Source of the DNA: Peredibacter sp045999315
GTDB taxonomy: Bacteria; Bdellovibrionota; Bacteriovoracia; Bacteriovoracales; Bacteriovoracaceae
Length of the DNA stretch: 64,000 nucleotides
Direction of reading: 5' to 3'
Assembly: GCF_045999315.1 (NCBI RefSeq)
Contig: NZ_CP174607.1
Span: 3,928,671-3,992,670, forward strand
The position numbers and the translations under genes are program-made. How positions within the stretch are numbered: the stretch's first letter is position 1; each line of letters opens with the position of its first letter. Below the pieces are notes generated by a model. That model saw only the letters and a program-made list of their open reading frames with translations. It was not told the origin of the DNA and searched no databases. This document shows positions 25,371-34,311 of this stretch, piece by piece.

Positions 25371-26034
25371 GAAAATTTTTTACCGGGTTATTTTAATTTT
25401 GCTTCCTATCATATCTGCCTTTGGCCAGGAAGGATACCCTAAACCTGGTGTGAGCATTTCGGGCGTCTTTAAAAACTCTTTCTGCTTCCCGGTTGTGGTG
25501 TCTGCGAATAAGAAGACCTGGTCTATTGATAGCTCAAAATCACAGGACATCGAAGCTTCAAAATGGGGAGAATGGTATTGGTTGCCTGGAAAGATAAGTC
25601 AGGTTTCAAAGAAAACTGTTCTTCATCCTTTAAAGTCCAAGCCAGCACTCAACTTTGGGCCAGGGGGAAATTCGGCCCACCAAGGTAGAAATAAATATGG
25701 TTACGACTTTCCGGCCGAGGAAGGAACTCCAGTCCTTGCTGTTGAAGATGGAATTGTTTCGAAGGTCGTTCAAAACTATACCAAGGCCCACAACGATCCT
25801 AAGAAAGACCTGTCTAATAAAGTAGAAGTGGTCCATGAAGATGGCACGGTATCTTCATATGTCCATTTAAGGCCGAACTCTGCCAAGGTCGCCCCTTGTG
25901 AGAAAGTCAAAGAAGGACAGGTTCTCGCTGAAAGCGGCAATACCGGATATAGCTCAGGTCCACACCTCCATTTAGATGTTTATAGGCCCTTAGATGGGGT
26001 CAATTACACTACCATTCCTTTGACCTTTAGGTAG
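25369..26034 (+). CDS. Secreted M23 (LytM) peptidase
   Basis: 221 residues with a signal peptide (about 1-19). The LytM zinc ligands are complete: His104 and Asp113 in HQGRNKYGYDF and HxH at 199-201 in GPHLHLDVY; His166 in YVHLRP is the additional catalytic histidine. It should cut peptide crosslinks of peptidoglycan. There is no detectable SH3 or LysM domain. No clear ribosome-binding site; the start codon is shared with the divergent DedA gene. Confidence 0.9.
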   Translation: MKIFYRVILILLPIISAFGQEGYPKPGVSISGVFKNSFCFPVVVSANKKTWSIDSSKSQDIEASKWGEWYWLPGKISQVSKKTVLHPLKSKPALNFGPGGNSAHQGRNKYGYDFPAEEGTPVLAVEDGIVSKVVQNYTKAHNDPKKDLSNKVEVVHEDGTVSSYVHLRPNSAKVAPCEKVKEGQVLAESGNTGYSSGPHLHLDVYRPLDGVNYTTIPLTFR

Positions 26035-26054
26035 GTGTCTAAACTTTAGACACC
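26034..26054. repeat. GTGTC...GACAC palindrome, copy 2
   Basis: Ten-base perfect arms GGTGTCTAAA and TTTAGACACC around a single C. The first base is the last base of the M23 stop codon. No T-run follows, so it is unlike the plain terminators in the window. The inner 19 bases align without gaps to the element at 23815. Confidence 0.55.
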
Positions 26055-26112
26055 AGTTGAATTCATTTCAACTTCTGCTTAAAAAGACCCCAAGGCGAGT
26101 ACAATCCTCGCC

Positions 26113-26910
26113 ATGTTACAATTTATTGTCGCCGCCATTTTAAGTACCTTTATCATCAGCAATGCCTGGTCTAAATGTCTTGATTCAAATGCTCGAAACA
26201 ATAACCTCTGGCGACCGGATTTCAGTACTTCTGATCTAGGCACGATTAACATCCCTCTTAAGATCAATGGCCAACAGGCCTGTTATCATCAAAACTCAGC
26301 ACTCTTTGTAAAAGGAGTCGGTGTAGATGAAACATCTGCGGAATTCGAAATCTCCCCTCTTGCGGCAGAATTTGAAAATGTCCCAGAACCCGAGACCTAT
26401 CAATATCTCAATATCGAATATAGCGAAGATGGACTTGCTTCAAAGATCAACATCGTGAGCTTTCTTTGTAGTGGAGAAAATCCCATCGGCGCCGATGCTT
26501 TCTCAGGTTCACTAAAAACACTTTTAGAATTAAATGACGAAGAAAATACCGGTCCAGTTTCCATCGCCAACGGCCAGGCGGCCGACAATCTCACGGTCAA
26601 CCAAGAGAAGAAGATCAAGGCCAAGGTTTACTTTCATTTTGTAAAACTATTCGAAAGCAGAAATCCTGGAGTATCAATCGAAGATATGAAGGACTCAAAT
26701 ATCTTTGTTCCAAACGTTATGGCGCTTAACAAACTCTACTCGACTTTTTTTGGCCGTACCAACTCAAGCCTGAATGGTTGCTCAAGTGCGTTCCGTGAAA
26801 AGATGCAAGATCTCTTGATCGAAAACATCATCTCCACTCAGTCCTTCAAGGACATCGAAATCAGAAAAAAATTATTCAGCAGTAAATTCAGAATGAAATG
26901 GAAGATCTAA
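26113..26910 (+). CDS. Secreted protein of unknown function
   Basis: 265 residues. Signal peptide ends near SNAWS; the mature part has four cysteines and a beta-rich first half (FEISPLAAEFENVPEPETYQ) and a helical second half. The codon usage and terminator support expression. No family recognised. It stands alone, convergent with the cytochrome c gene. Confidence 0.7.
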   Translation: MLQFIVAAILSTFIISNAWSKCLDSNARNNNLWRPDFSTSDLGTINIPLKINGQQACYHQNSALFVKGVGVDETSAEFEISPLAAEFENVPEPETYQYLNIEYSEDGLASKINIVSFLCSGENPIGADAFSGSLKTLLELNDEENTGPVSIANGQAADNLTVNQEKKIKAKVYFHFVKLFESRNPGVSIEDMKDSNIFVPNVMALNKLYSTFFGRTNSSLNGCSSAFREKMQDLLIENIISTQSFKDIEIRKKLFSSKFRMKWKI

Positions 26911-26915
26911 AAAAA

Positions 26916-26936
26916 AGGGCGCCTTGTGAGCGCCCT
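26916..26936. terminator. Bidirectional intrinsic terminator
   Basis: Stem AGGGCGC / GCGCCCT with a seven-base loop, a run of A on the left and a T-rich right flank. It lies between the secreted-protein gene and the cytochrome c gene. Confidence 0.85.
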
Positions 26937-26941
26937 CTTAT

Positions 26942-27406
26942 TTATTTCTTTTTTAGAGACTGGATGTATGCGTGAATCGCAGGAACATCAGCTTCTAGTT
27001 GAGGAAACTTTCTCATCTGTTTCGTCTTTCTCTTAGGAACGAAACCTTCTGGAAGGACCTCTGGGTAACGACCCGTTCTCACTTTCACGATCATCACTTC
27101 AAGTGGAGCATCAACCAGTTCTGGACCGATGGCACCCTTAACGTTTGGATCTTTATTGTGACAAGTAAGACAGTTCGCCGTGTAAACTTCCTTACCTTTC
27201 GCGATAAGCGTTGCTGGATCAACAGCAGTTTCAGGAGTATGAGCTTCAGTTGTAGCAGTGGCCGCAGCTTCGGCCTTCGGCTCTTCAACTACTACTGCCT
27301 CAGGATCCGGAAGCTTATCCGGCGGTGGAGCAACAACAGGAGTACTAAAAGTTACGAATAAATAGAGGACCGCTAGGATCCCCATCCAAAAAATATTAGA
27401 AGCCAT
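26942..27406 (-). CDS. Membrane-anchored c-type cytochrome
   Basis: 154 residues. One N-terminal transmembrane anchor (WMGILAVLYLFVTFS), a Pro/Glu/Ala-rich linker to about residue 65, then a monohaem domain with CLTCH (Cys79, Cys82, His83) and Met131 as likely sixth ligand. The haem domain would face the periplasm. The start codon overlaps the stop of the PuuD-like gene by one base (TAATG). In PuuD-type urate oxidases the cytochrome domain is fused to the C-terminus of the membrane domain; here it is a separate coupled gene. Confidence 0.9.
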   Translation of the reverse strand: MASNIFWMGILAVLYLFVTFSTPVVAPPPDKLPDPEAVVVEEPKAEAAATATTEAHTPETAVDPATLIAKGKEVYTANCLTCHNKDPNVKGAIGPELVDAPLEVMIVKVRTGRYPEVLPEGFVPKRKTKQMRKFPQLEADVPAIHAYIQSLKKK

Positions 27407-28107
27407 TAAACTAGAACCTCAATCACAGCATAAAGAACAACAAGAAGACCGATACCACAGTGGATAACACCTTTAACTGTTGTCATAGGTCCAAGTTTCC
27501 CTTTAATTGCATTCAATTCAAGGCCAAGAATGATCGCTGTAACAACAGCAAGAACAAGTCCTGGATTGAAATCTTCAGGGATTGTTAGAGGCATATGTCT
27601 AGCAGCTGCCATGAAGAAGAGAAGTGGAATTGAGAACAATGTGTTTGTACGAGATGCAAGGGCGGCCTTAGGAGCTCTTGCAGTAAAAGACGCATCCGGA
27701 GTTCCACCAGAAAGAGCAGCAGCACCGTTATTGATAAGTCCACGCTGAATAGGCCAAATGATAAGCCATACGTTCAAGAACATAAGGATACCCATTAGAG
27801 CACCAGTGTAGATGAAGATACCGTATGGAGTTTTCATGAAATCTCCACCAAGATCTTTACCAGCGATGAGAAGCATAATTAGACCAGATAGGAACGTGAA
27901 CATTGCGCCCCAACGGAACCACCACATAGCACGTGGAACTAGTTTCGCGAAAACGTTGTTCTTAACAGTCGCATCAACTTCAGGCATGAATGCGCCTTGA
28001 ACGAAGTTAAAGTAGTAAAGGTGACCAATCCAAGCAACACCAGCGAAGAAGTGGATCCAACGAAGAACCATTACCAAGCCGTCTTGGGTAAATAAACCGA
28101 CATCCAT
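27406..28107 (-). CDS. PuuD-like (urate oxidase N-terminal domain) integral membrane protein
   Basis: 233 residues, about seven membrane segments with conserved histidines in LRWIHFFAGVAWIGHLYYFN, the MWWFRWGAMFTFLSG segment and AARHMPLT. This is the membrane domain of the PuuD/urate-hydroxylase family (Urate_ox_N). Several members with this domain occur in bacteria without purine degradation, where they may act as quinol or cytochrome-linked oxidoreductases. No purine-catabolism gene is nearby. It forms a two-gene operon with a membrane-bound cytochrome c. Confidence 0.8.
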   Translation of the reverse strand: MDVGLFTQDGLVMVLRWIHFFAGVAWIGHLYYFNFVQGAFMPEVDATVKNNVFAKLVPRAMWWFRWGAMFTFLSGLIMLLIAGKDLGGDFMKTPYGIFIYTGALMGILMFLNVWLIIWPIQRGLINNGAAALSGGTPDASFTARAPKAALASRTNTLFSIPLLFFMAAARHMPLTIPEDFNPGLVLAVVTAIILGLELNAIKGKLGPMTTVKGVIHCGIGLLVVLYAVIEVLV

Positions 28108-28192
28108 AGCAACTCCTGAGTAGATATTTAATAACGGATGAATATTGTTATGGAGTCATCATAGCGACAAATCTAAGAGTTTGAAAGGGTAT

Positions 28193-28966
28193 TCATTGCG
28201 TCATTTGCCATGGAGGATAATCTCCTAGCTCCATTTCCGGATCACGCCCAAGTTTTTTGAGAAGTTTCCATTCGAGATCGAGGAAATATTTTTGCTGATA
28301 CTCCGCTGAGAGTTCCATTCCATCAGTTTCTCGCATGCAATCCGAGGTCGGAGATGTGGCCCCTGAATTACAAATAGAGATTTTTATTTTTTGAGGATCA
28401 CCCATACGGCCTAACCACTCTTCAAGCGTCAGAGGATTGGCAGGTTCAATGGAAGGATCCATCACGTATTTTTGCCCTTGGACTTCTACAATGGAGGCCA
28501 CATGAAACCACCATGTCACCACACCTCGAATGTGATTGGGAGTCTCCACTCGAAGATTACCAAAAGCAAAAATCTTATCAGGCACAGGAACAAATAACCG
28601 ATAGAAGTTGCGGCTAAACAGGGCCGCGCGCACATAACAACCGTCGGTTGGATACAGCCAAGAAATGCGCCTTAAAAAATCCGGCGAACGAGACGTTTTT
28701 AAAAAGCGCTCATCTCTCGCGCTCTCGAATCGCTCTTGCATATCACCTAAGTCTCTCCATTCGGTGGCCCTCAAAGGAGATAGAAGTCGATAAGCACGGG
28801 CAGATCCGAGAGGAGAGGTTTTTAAATTTTTTTCTTTAGCGAGAGTGCGAAGGGCCCTCTTTTCATAGAGCGTATAATCTTTTTCCGGATCACGATAAGC
28901 TGAAATTTCACTCTCAGCTAAGGCGATAGAAGAACTCATTAACATCAAATAAAACCACTTTTTCAT
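28193..28966 (-). CDS. Secreted protein-glutaminase-like enzyme
   Basis: 257 residues with a signal peptide (about 1-17). The deduced triad is Cys110 in YPTDGCYVRA, His155 in TWWFHVASIV and Asp170 in KYVMDPSIEP, the arrangement of the protein-glutaminase/Gln-deamidase fold (PF18626), with the LTLEEW after it. Such secreted enzymes deamidate glutamine side chains in proteins. Two more cysteines after residue 190 (SICNSG, SDCMRE) may form a disulphide. It stands alone on the minus strand. Confidence 0.7.
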   Translation of the reverse strand: MKKWFYLMLMSSSIALAESEISAYRDPEKDYTLYEKRALRTLAKEKNLKTSPLGSARAYRLLSPLRATEWRDLGDMQERFESARDERFLKTSRSPDFLRRISWLYPTDGCYVRAALFSRNFYRLFVPVPDKIFAFGNLRVETPNHIRGVVTWWFHVASIVEVQGQKYVMDPSIEPANPLTLEEWLGRMGDPQKIKISICNSGATSPTSDCMRETDGMELSAEYQQKYFLDLEWKLLKKLGRDPEMELGDYPPWQMTQ

Positions 28967-29111
28967 GATGTTTTCTCCTTCTTACTCACTTTGATCGGAA
29001 GCGATTCAGAAGCCAAGAAACAGTAGGCAGATTCGGAGTTTTTATCTTTGAAAAGTTCTGAAGATAGGCTTGAGTTTTCGAACTCGGCGCAAGCAACACT
29101 CCGCACCGCAC

Positions 29112-29141
29112 TAAAAATACTCTCCTTCAGGTAAAAATACT
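29112..29141. promoter_or_regulatory. Tandem direct repeats upstream of the chemoreceptor
   Basis: The ten-base word TAAAAATACT occurs at 29112-29121 and again at 29132-29141. The 20-base period places both copies on the same face of the helix, as expected of a regulator dimer pair. It lies in the 294-base gap between the divergent glutaminase-like gene and the chemoreceptor; the rest of that gap shows no gene. Confidence 0.35.
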
Positions 29142-29260
29142 AATCCACAGAATTTATGGTGGTTTACACATTCCTGACCAGACATATCAAGTATCTCTTC
29201 TACTCAAGAAAATTTTTAAACATTACGAAAAGTTGACTGTAACTCTAACTGGAGTATTCG

Positions 29261-30883
29261 ATGTTCAAGAATTTTAGTCTGAAATTTAAAATGCTTTCAG
29301 CGTTTATGCTCGTGGCGGTGTTCGTGCTTGTTGTGGCCGGAAGCGGTTATTTCTCGATGAAAAAAGTGCATAAAGAATACGACTTCATTGCCAAGACAGT
29401 AGTAGATAACCTCAAAATCATTAATGATATGGGAACAAAGACCCAAGAGGCCAATCGTCACTTACTTTTAGCGTATATGGCCGTATCAAAAGATCAACTT
29501 GATCCTCAGTTGGCCGGTTGGAAGAAAGAAGTTAAAGCACTAGAAGATTTGGATGTTGCTTATAGAGCAGTTCCTTTTCAACCAGGTGAAAAAGAACTTC
29601 ACGACGAATTCTATGCTGCTTGGACGGCGTACGCGAAAAGCGGTGATAAATTTTTAGGCCATTTTGGTACATTTGATGAAGAGTCGAAGATAAGTGCTAT
29701 GGTTTATTCTGAAAAAGAACTTAACCCTGCTCGCACTCGCATGAATGAGGCCTTCAGAAAATTATTTGAATTCCATGGTGCTAATGCTACTGAAAAAAAT
29801 GCAATCGCTGAAGACGCTTATCATCTTGCTAGCTGGTTGAGCATCGGTTTCTCATTTGCAGGCGTTGCTGTGGCCTTTGTTGTTGGCTGGTTCTTCTCAG
29901 CTTCAATTAGTAATCGTCTTAACCAGTTCTCAAACGAAATTAAAACATCATCTGAAAAAACAAATACGGCCTCACATGAACTGACTTCTGCCTCTTCTAC
30001 TCTATCTGAGGGGGCCACAGAATCGGCCGCTTCTCTGGAAGAAACAGTTTCATCTCTGGAAGAGCTTTCTTCAATGGTAAAACTAAACTCGGATCACGCG
30101 AAAGAGGCCAACTCTCTTTCTCAAAAATCCCTTCTTTCGGCCGAAAGCGGTGAAAAAGAAATCACAAGTCTTATCTCTGCCATGTCAGATATGTCGAAAT
30201 CGTCTAAAAAGATTGAAGAGATCATTAACGTTATTGATGACATTGCCTTCCAAACAAACCTTCTTGCTCTTAACGCTGCTGTAGAAGCTGCTCGTGCCGG
30301 TGAACAAGGCAAAGGTTTTGCCGTGGTAGCTGATGCAGTTCGAAATCTAGCTTCTCGCTCGGCCGCTGCTGCCAAAGACATCAATGGTCTAATTCAAGAA
30401 AACGTAGGAAAGACAGAAGAAGGTGCCAAGATCGCTGATAAATCAGGAGTTGCGCTTAAAGAAATCCTGACGTCAGTGAAGAAAGTGGCCGACCTGAACT
30501 CTGAAATCTCGGCCGCTTCGCAAGAGCAAGCAAACGGTATTGAGCAAATTTCTCGTGCCATGAACCACCTTGATACAGCGATCCAGTCTAACGCCTCTTC
30601 TTCTCAAGAAGTAGCAACTTCAGCGGAAGAGATGATGGCCCAAGCAGAAACACTTTCTGCTCTTGTGACTGATCTAAGAAAGTTTGTGAGTGGTTCAAAA
30701 ACAGCACCTAAGGCACCCAAAAAAGTTCACACACCTCCACCTTCGATTGGAGGTGGCCAGATGAAAAAAGATTTGAAGATTGTAAAAACACCTGTTGAGC
30801 CGAAGATAGCACCTTCGAAGTCAGCACAGGTTCTTCCTTTCGACGAAGAAGAATTTAAAGTCGGCAAGGCCGAAGGTTTTTAA
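29261..30883 (+). CDS. Methyl-accepting chemotaxis protein
   Basis: 540 residues. TM1 about 12-33, a helical periplasmic domain to about 190 (four-helix-bundle type), TM2 about 191-213, then a long cytoplasmic coiled coil with the invariant hairpin DDIAFQTNLLALNAAVEAARAGEQGKGFAVVA (given here only by its key core FQTNLLALNAAVEAARAGE). No full HAMP domain is evident after TM2. The C-terminus has a proline/lysine-rich tail and no NWETF-type CheR-docking pentapeptide. It signals to CheA/CheW encoded elsewhere. A single gene with its own terminator. Confidence 0.95.
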   Translation: MFKNFSLKFKMLSAFMLVAVFVLVVAGSGYFSMKKVHKEYDFIAKTVVDNLKIINDMGTKTQEANRHLLLAYMAVSKDQLDPQLAGWKKEVKALEDLDVAYRAVPFQPGEKELHDEFYAAWTAYAKSGDKFLGHFGTFDEESKISAMVYSEKELNPARTRMNEAFRKLFEFHGANATEKNAIAEDAYHLASWLSIGFSFAGVAVAFVVGWFFSASISNRLNQFSNEIKTSSEKTNTASHELTSASSTLSEGATESAASLEETVSSLEELSSMVKLNSDHAKEANSLSQKSLLSAESGEKEITSLISAMSDMSKSSKKIEEIINVIDDIAFQTNLLALNAAVEAARAGEQGKGFAVVADAVRNLASRSAAAAKDINGLIQENVGKTEEGAKIADKSGVALKEILTSVKKVADLNSEISAASQEQANGIEQISRAMNHLDTAIQSNASSSQEVATSAEEMMAQAETLSALVTDLRKFVSGSKTAPKAPKKVHTPPPSIGGGQMKKDLKIVKTPVEPKIAPSKSAQVLPFDEEEFKVGKAEGF

Positions 30884-30891
30884 TCAAGATG

Positions 30892-30913
30892 GGGTCCGCA
30901 AGGACCCTTTTTT
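30892..30913. terminator. Intrinsic terminator after chemoreceptor gene
   Basis: Six-base stem GGGTCC / GGACCC closed by GCAA and followed by six T. It separates the chemoreceptor from the convergent amidohydrolase gene. Confidence 0.85.
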
Positions 30914-31988
30914 ATTTCTTACTTGCTGGAAGTCTTGAAGTTGTATCCACAAATCCCTGTTTCTTTTCCCATGCCCTTACCTTCTTTCTCGCCTCATCAA
31001 AAAGTCTTTCGTAATTGAGCTTTCTGACTTTTTCACTGGCGTCCTTCGACAGAAGATTCCAGAGGGGGCCATACTGCCAGTAAACTTTTTCATGACTCGC
31101 TTTATCCGCAGGTGCCACTTCGTCAGTTCCTAAAAGAAAACGATCAGGATGCTTATTGATAAAATCAGCGACCTTCTTCGTTGTTTGCGGAGTTTGAACA
31201 AGGTATTTAGCGACCTCCTCCCATGAAATATCAAAGTACACATGACTCAACTTTTTATCTTCGATAATCCTTTTTACTCCGGCCATTTGGTTCTCAACAG
31301 GCGCGATAATTCGACCTAAACCAACGTGGGCCCAGATAATTTTAGTCTTAGGATGTCGTTCAAGGAGCGCTTTCATTTGCTTAAAAAAAGTTGGCTCCGC
31401 TCCTTCTTTCGGAAAAGGAGTGTTGAAATCACTGTGTAACAACACAACCAACCCCACTTCACCTGCAAAATCTAAAATCTTATCCAAGGCGGGATCAGTT
31501 AAGCTCGCCACATCACCTGCGACTTTCGAAGAAACAAACTCTTTATGAACAGTGAATTCTCCTATTCCACTAAAGACTCCCGGAAATGTCTGAAGAACAC
31601 GTTTGATATGATCAGCAGCATACATGTCAGTTGGATTGAAACCTGTGATCATAGGATCTAGTCTTGCCTGAGATTCCTTCGGGAGTGACCGATAGGCCAT
31701 GGCAATGAAAGCATCGGTGAAAGAGTAATAGTAAAGTCTCGCATCCGTATCAAGATAGTACTTAGGAGCATGCTCACCGGAAATTCGATGTGACCATTGT
31801 TGCTGCAAAGGAATTCCAAACAACGTAGATCTTCCAACAGTGTCCCCCATAATCTCAACATATTTTTGGATGGGCGTTCCTTCCTGAATATAATTGGTCA
31901 AATGAAAATGACTATCATTGAACAAATATTCTGCCCGGGCGTTTAAGCAGCCGAGCAGAAAAAATGGTAAAAGAAACTTTTTCATCAT
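30912..31988 (-). CDS. Secreted amidohydrolase-family protein
   Basis: 358 residues with a signal peptide whose end (FLLGCLNARA) could also be read as a lipobox LLGC. TIM-barrel metal-site motifs are NDSHFHL near residue 25, VLLHSDFN, IWAHVGLGR and LLGTDEVAP, in the order of amidohydrolase_2 enzymes. The substrate cannot be told. It is third in an operon after a DcaP-like porin and a glutaminase, with a TAATG coupling to the latter. Confidence 0.75.
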   Translation of the reverse strand: MMKKFLLPFFLLGCLNARAEYLFNDSHFHLTNYIQEGTPIQKYVEIMGDTVGRSTLFGIPLQQQWSHRISGEHAPKYYLDTDARLYYYSFTDAFIAMAYRSLPKESQARLDPMITGFNPTDMYAADHIKRVLQTFPGVFSGIGEFTVHKEFVSSKVAGDVASLTDPALDKILDFAGEVGLVVLLHSDFNTPFPKEGAEPTFFKQMKALLERHPKTKIIWAHVGLGRIIAPVENQMAGVKRIIEDKKLSHVYFDISWEEVAKYLVQTPQTTKKVADFINKHPDRFLLGTDEVAPADKASHEKVYWQYGPLWNLLSKDASEKVRKLNYERLFDEARKKVRAWEKKQGFVDTTSRLPASKK

Positions 31989-33019
31989 TATCTTTCGTCC
32001 TTACCAATCACATACTCACCACGCGGTTGGATGTCATAAGGGTTGGCCTTAAGTTTTTCTGTGATGTATTCAATAGCTCGCTGAGCACGCACACTATTTC
32101 CGGCGTCATCAAGACGTGGAGAGAAAGCAGCAATTCCAAATTTCCCTGGAACGATGGCAATCACTCCTCCACCAACACCACTTTTTGCAGGCAGACCTGT
32201 CTTAAACAGCCACTGTCCAGTGTTATCGTATAGACCCGCAGTAGACATCACGGCCAGAACGCCTTTAACGTGCTTTTGATCAATTACCTTAGTGCGAGTC
32301 ACTGGGTTAAGACCACCGTTGGCAAGAGTTGCTGCCATCGTTGCAAGATCTTTCGCATTAACGTTAATTGAACACTGTCTTGTATAAAGATCTGTCGCCT
32401 GCTCTGGATTAGTCTTGATGATTTCATAGGCCTCCATCAATTTACCAATCGCCTGATTCCTTTGATTTGTTTCTGACTCTGACTTATACACTTCCTGATT
32501 CACTTCCAAGGGACGACCAGCAAAAGCACTATGAACATTGATGATTTTATTCCAGATTTCGTCAGCATTTTTGCCTTTAACCATCGAAGTCGTTGCAATC
32601 GCACCCGGATTCACTAAAGGGTTCATCTCATGCCCTTTGTTTTTTTCCACTGCAACGATTGAGTTAAAGACATCTCCGGTCGCATCAACTCCTACTGTAT
32701 CGGTAATTTGTTTCTCACCAGACTCCTGAAGGACATGCGAAAGAGTAAATACTTTTGAGATTGATTGAATCGAGAATTGTTTATCTATATCACCGGCGGT
32801 GTAAACTTTCCCGTCTACTGTCACAAGCGCAATACCAAACAGCTCAGAAGGAACTTTCTTTAAAGCTGGAATGTAGTCTGCATTCTTCCCGTCCTTCAGA
32901 TCTTTAAATTTTTTATGGGCCTCACTAAGAGTACTCTTTACATCGCTGGCGCTACTTGTGCTGCGAGCGAATACATTGACTGAAGAAAGTAAGATAAGAG
33001 CAAAAGCTATATTTTTCAT
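31988..33019 (-). CDS. glsA: Periplasmic glutaminase (GlsA family)
   Basis: 343 residues with a signal peptide (about 1-19), unusual for the mostly cytoplasmic glsA family. The catalytic Ser86-x-x-Lys89 is in FSIQSISKVF; other conserved segments are NPLVNPGAIA, TLANGGLNP and PAKSGVGGGV. It converts glutamine to glutamate and ammonia, here in the periplasm. Ten bases after the porin stop and coupled to the amidohydrolase. Confidence 0.9.
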   Translation of the reverse strand: MKNIAFALILLSSVNVFARSTSSASDVKSTLSEAHKKFKDLKDGKNADYIPALKKVPSELFGIALVTVDGKVYTAGDIDKQFSIQSISKVFTLSHVLQESGEKQITDTVGVDATGDVFNSIVAVEKNKGHEMNPLVNPGAIATTSMVKGKNADEIWNKIINVHSAFAGRPLEVNQEVYKSESETNQRNQAIGKLMEAYEIIKTNPEQATDLYTRQCSINVNAKDLATMAATLANGGLNPVTRTKVIDQKHVKGVLAVMSTAGLYDNTGQWLFKTGLPAKSGVGGGVIAIVPGKFGIAAFSPRLDDAGNSVRAQRAIEYITEKLKANPYDIQPRGEYVIGKDER

Positions 33020-33028
33020 AAAACACTC

Positions 33029-34207
33029 CTAGAAGTCGTTACTTGAAAAACTGTATTTGAAGGAAATCTGAGTGCGAACATCATTTCCGTAGTTGCCATC
33101 GTTATCAGTACGAGCACCCCATAGCATTTCAGCGCCCATCATGACGTTCTTCACGGGTTTGTGCAGAAAGTTTACTGAAGCATATTCACCTTTGTGAAAG
33201 GCGGCTCCGTCCTGAAAACTTGTGTTATCAACTTGTGTCCGAGAATAACCAATAGAAGAACTATTTTTTGAGTCCCAATAATGATCGTAGTAGGCCACAA
33301 TCCCTAGCAAAGGAACTGCCTTGGCCTCAAGGTCTAAAATATTTTTTCCTTTCGGTGCCAGATCCACACCACCATCGTTCATGTAGCTTGCGATCCCCTG
33401 CCCATAAACAGCGGAAAGAATCAGCTTATCCGTCTCCAAAAACTTAATGTTGGTACTTAAATTAACTCCCCAGCCAAGTTCATGGTCCTTCGGGTTATTG
33501 TTTGGGCGATTTACAGTTTCATAACCGATTCGACGGAGGATACCGCTCGACTGAAAGTGACCCCAATCTCGATTCATTCTGAACATGGCGGTGAGATCAG
33601 GAATTTTTTCATCTGATTGCAGATCATCACCAAACTCAGGGGCCACGTCTCTGATTTGACCGGCATCAATGTCATCACTCGGTTTTTCAATGGCAATGGA
33701 GAACAAATTGTCCCCTTTCATCGGTGTGTATCTGATTTGAGGATTACGCAGGAAAACCATTCCTGCAGGGCCCCAGTAATCAATGGTGTTAGGAAAAACA
33801 TCTATGTTCATAAACAAACTATGAGTTTGCCCAGCAAGCCACTCTTTCCACTCTCCGTAAGCATGACGTAGACGAATGGTCGTTTGTCCTTCATCCACAC
33901 CTACGCCGAACAAATCGATTTCAAATTTGGTGTAAACGCTCTGGTCTTCAACCGGAAGAGTGCCTTGTACTCCGAATCTACTTTGACGAGCACCAATAAT
34001 GGCCTGACCGTCACTACCGAACTGGCCCTCTTCGGTTGGGATTCGAGAAGGCCTTAAAGTATCGTCCCACGCAGGATCAACTCGATCGAAATCCTGGACA
34101 TAATCTGCCTGTAGAAATCCATAGACCTCGAGTCGATTCGGTTTCTTATCTTGTGCATAAGCGCTGACTGTTAATAGCGCTGCAAGTAAGATGTATCGAC
34201 TTTTCAT
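33029..34207 (-). CDS. DcaP-like outer-membrane porin
   Basis: 392 residues from ATG 34207, with AGGAG upstream in the same layout as the GST gene (AGGAGTGATTATG). Signal peptide about 1-18, then LEVYGFLQADYVQDF, the usual start of DcaP-type trimeric porins, and beta strands to a terminal Phe. DcaP of Acinetobacter takes up small negatively charged dicarboxylates. As first gene of an operon with glutaminase and amidohydrolase it may import the substrates that they act on, or release the products. Confidence 0.8.
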   Translation of the reverse strand: MKSRYILLAALLTVSAYAQDKKPNRLEVYGFLQADYVQDFDRVDPAWDDTLRPSRIPTEEGQFGSDGQAIIGARQSRFGVQGTLPVEDQSVYTKFEIDLFGVGVDEGQTTIRLRHAYGEWKEWLAGQTHSLFMNIDVFPNTIDYWGPAGMVFLRNPQIRYTPMKGDNLFSIAIEKPSDDIDAGQIRDVAPEFGDDLQSDEKIPDLTAMFRMNRDWGHFQSSGILRRIGYETVNRPNNNPKDHELGWGVNLSTNIKFLETDKLILSAVYGQGIASYMNDGGVDLAPKGKNILDLEAKAVPLLGIVAYYDHYWDSKNSSSIGYSRTQVDNTSFQDGAAFHKGEYASVNFLHKPVKNVMMGAEMLWGARTDNDGNYGNDVRTQISFKYSFSSNDF

Positions 34208-34311
34208 AATCACTCCTGATCAATTCAGTTAATATGAGCAACCTGAAATTTTAGAGTTGCAAGCCAAAGACCTTTTTCTGACTTTCTACATTAATGATTG
34301 GATTCAATTGT

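Noticed and set aside
26999..27361. 120-codon frame opposite the cytochrome c gene
   Set aside because: Antisense to the CLTCH-containing gene and without recognisable sequence features.
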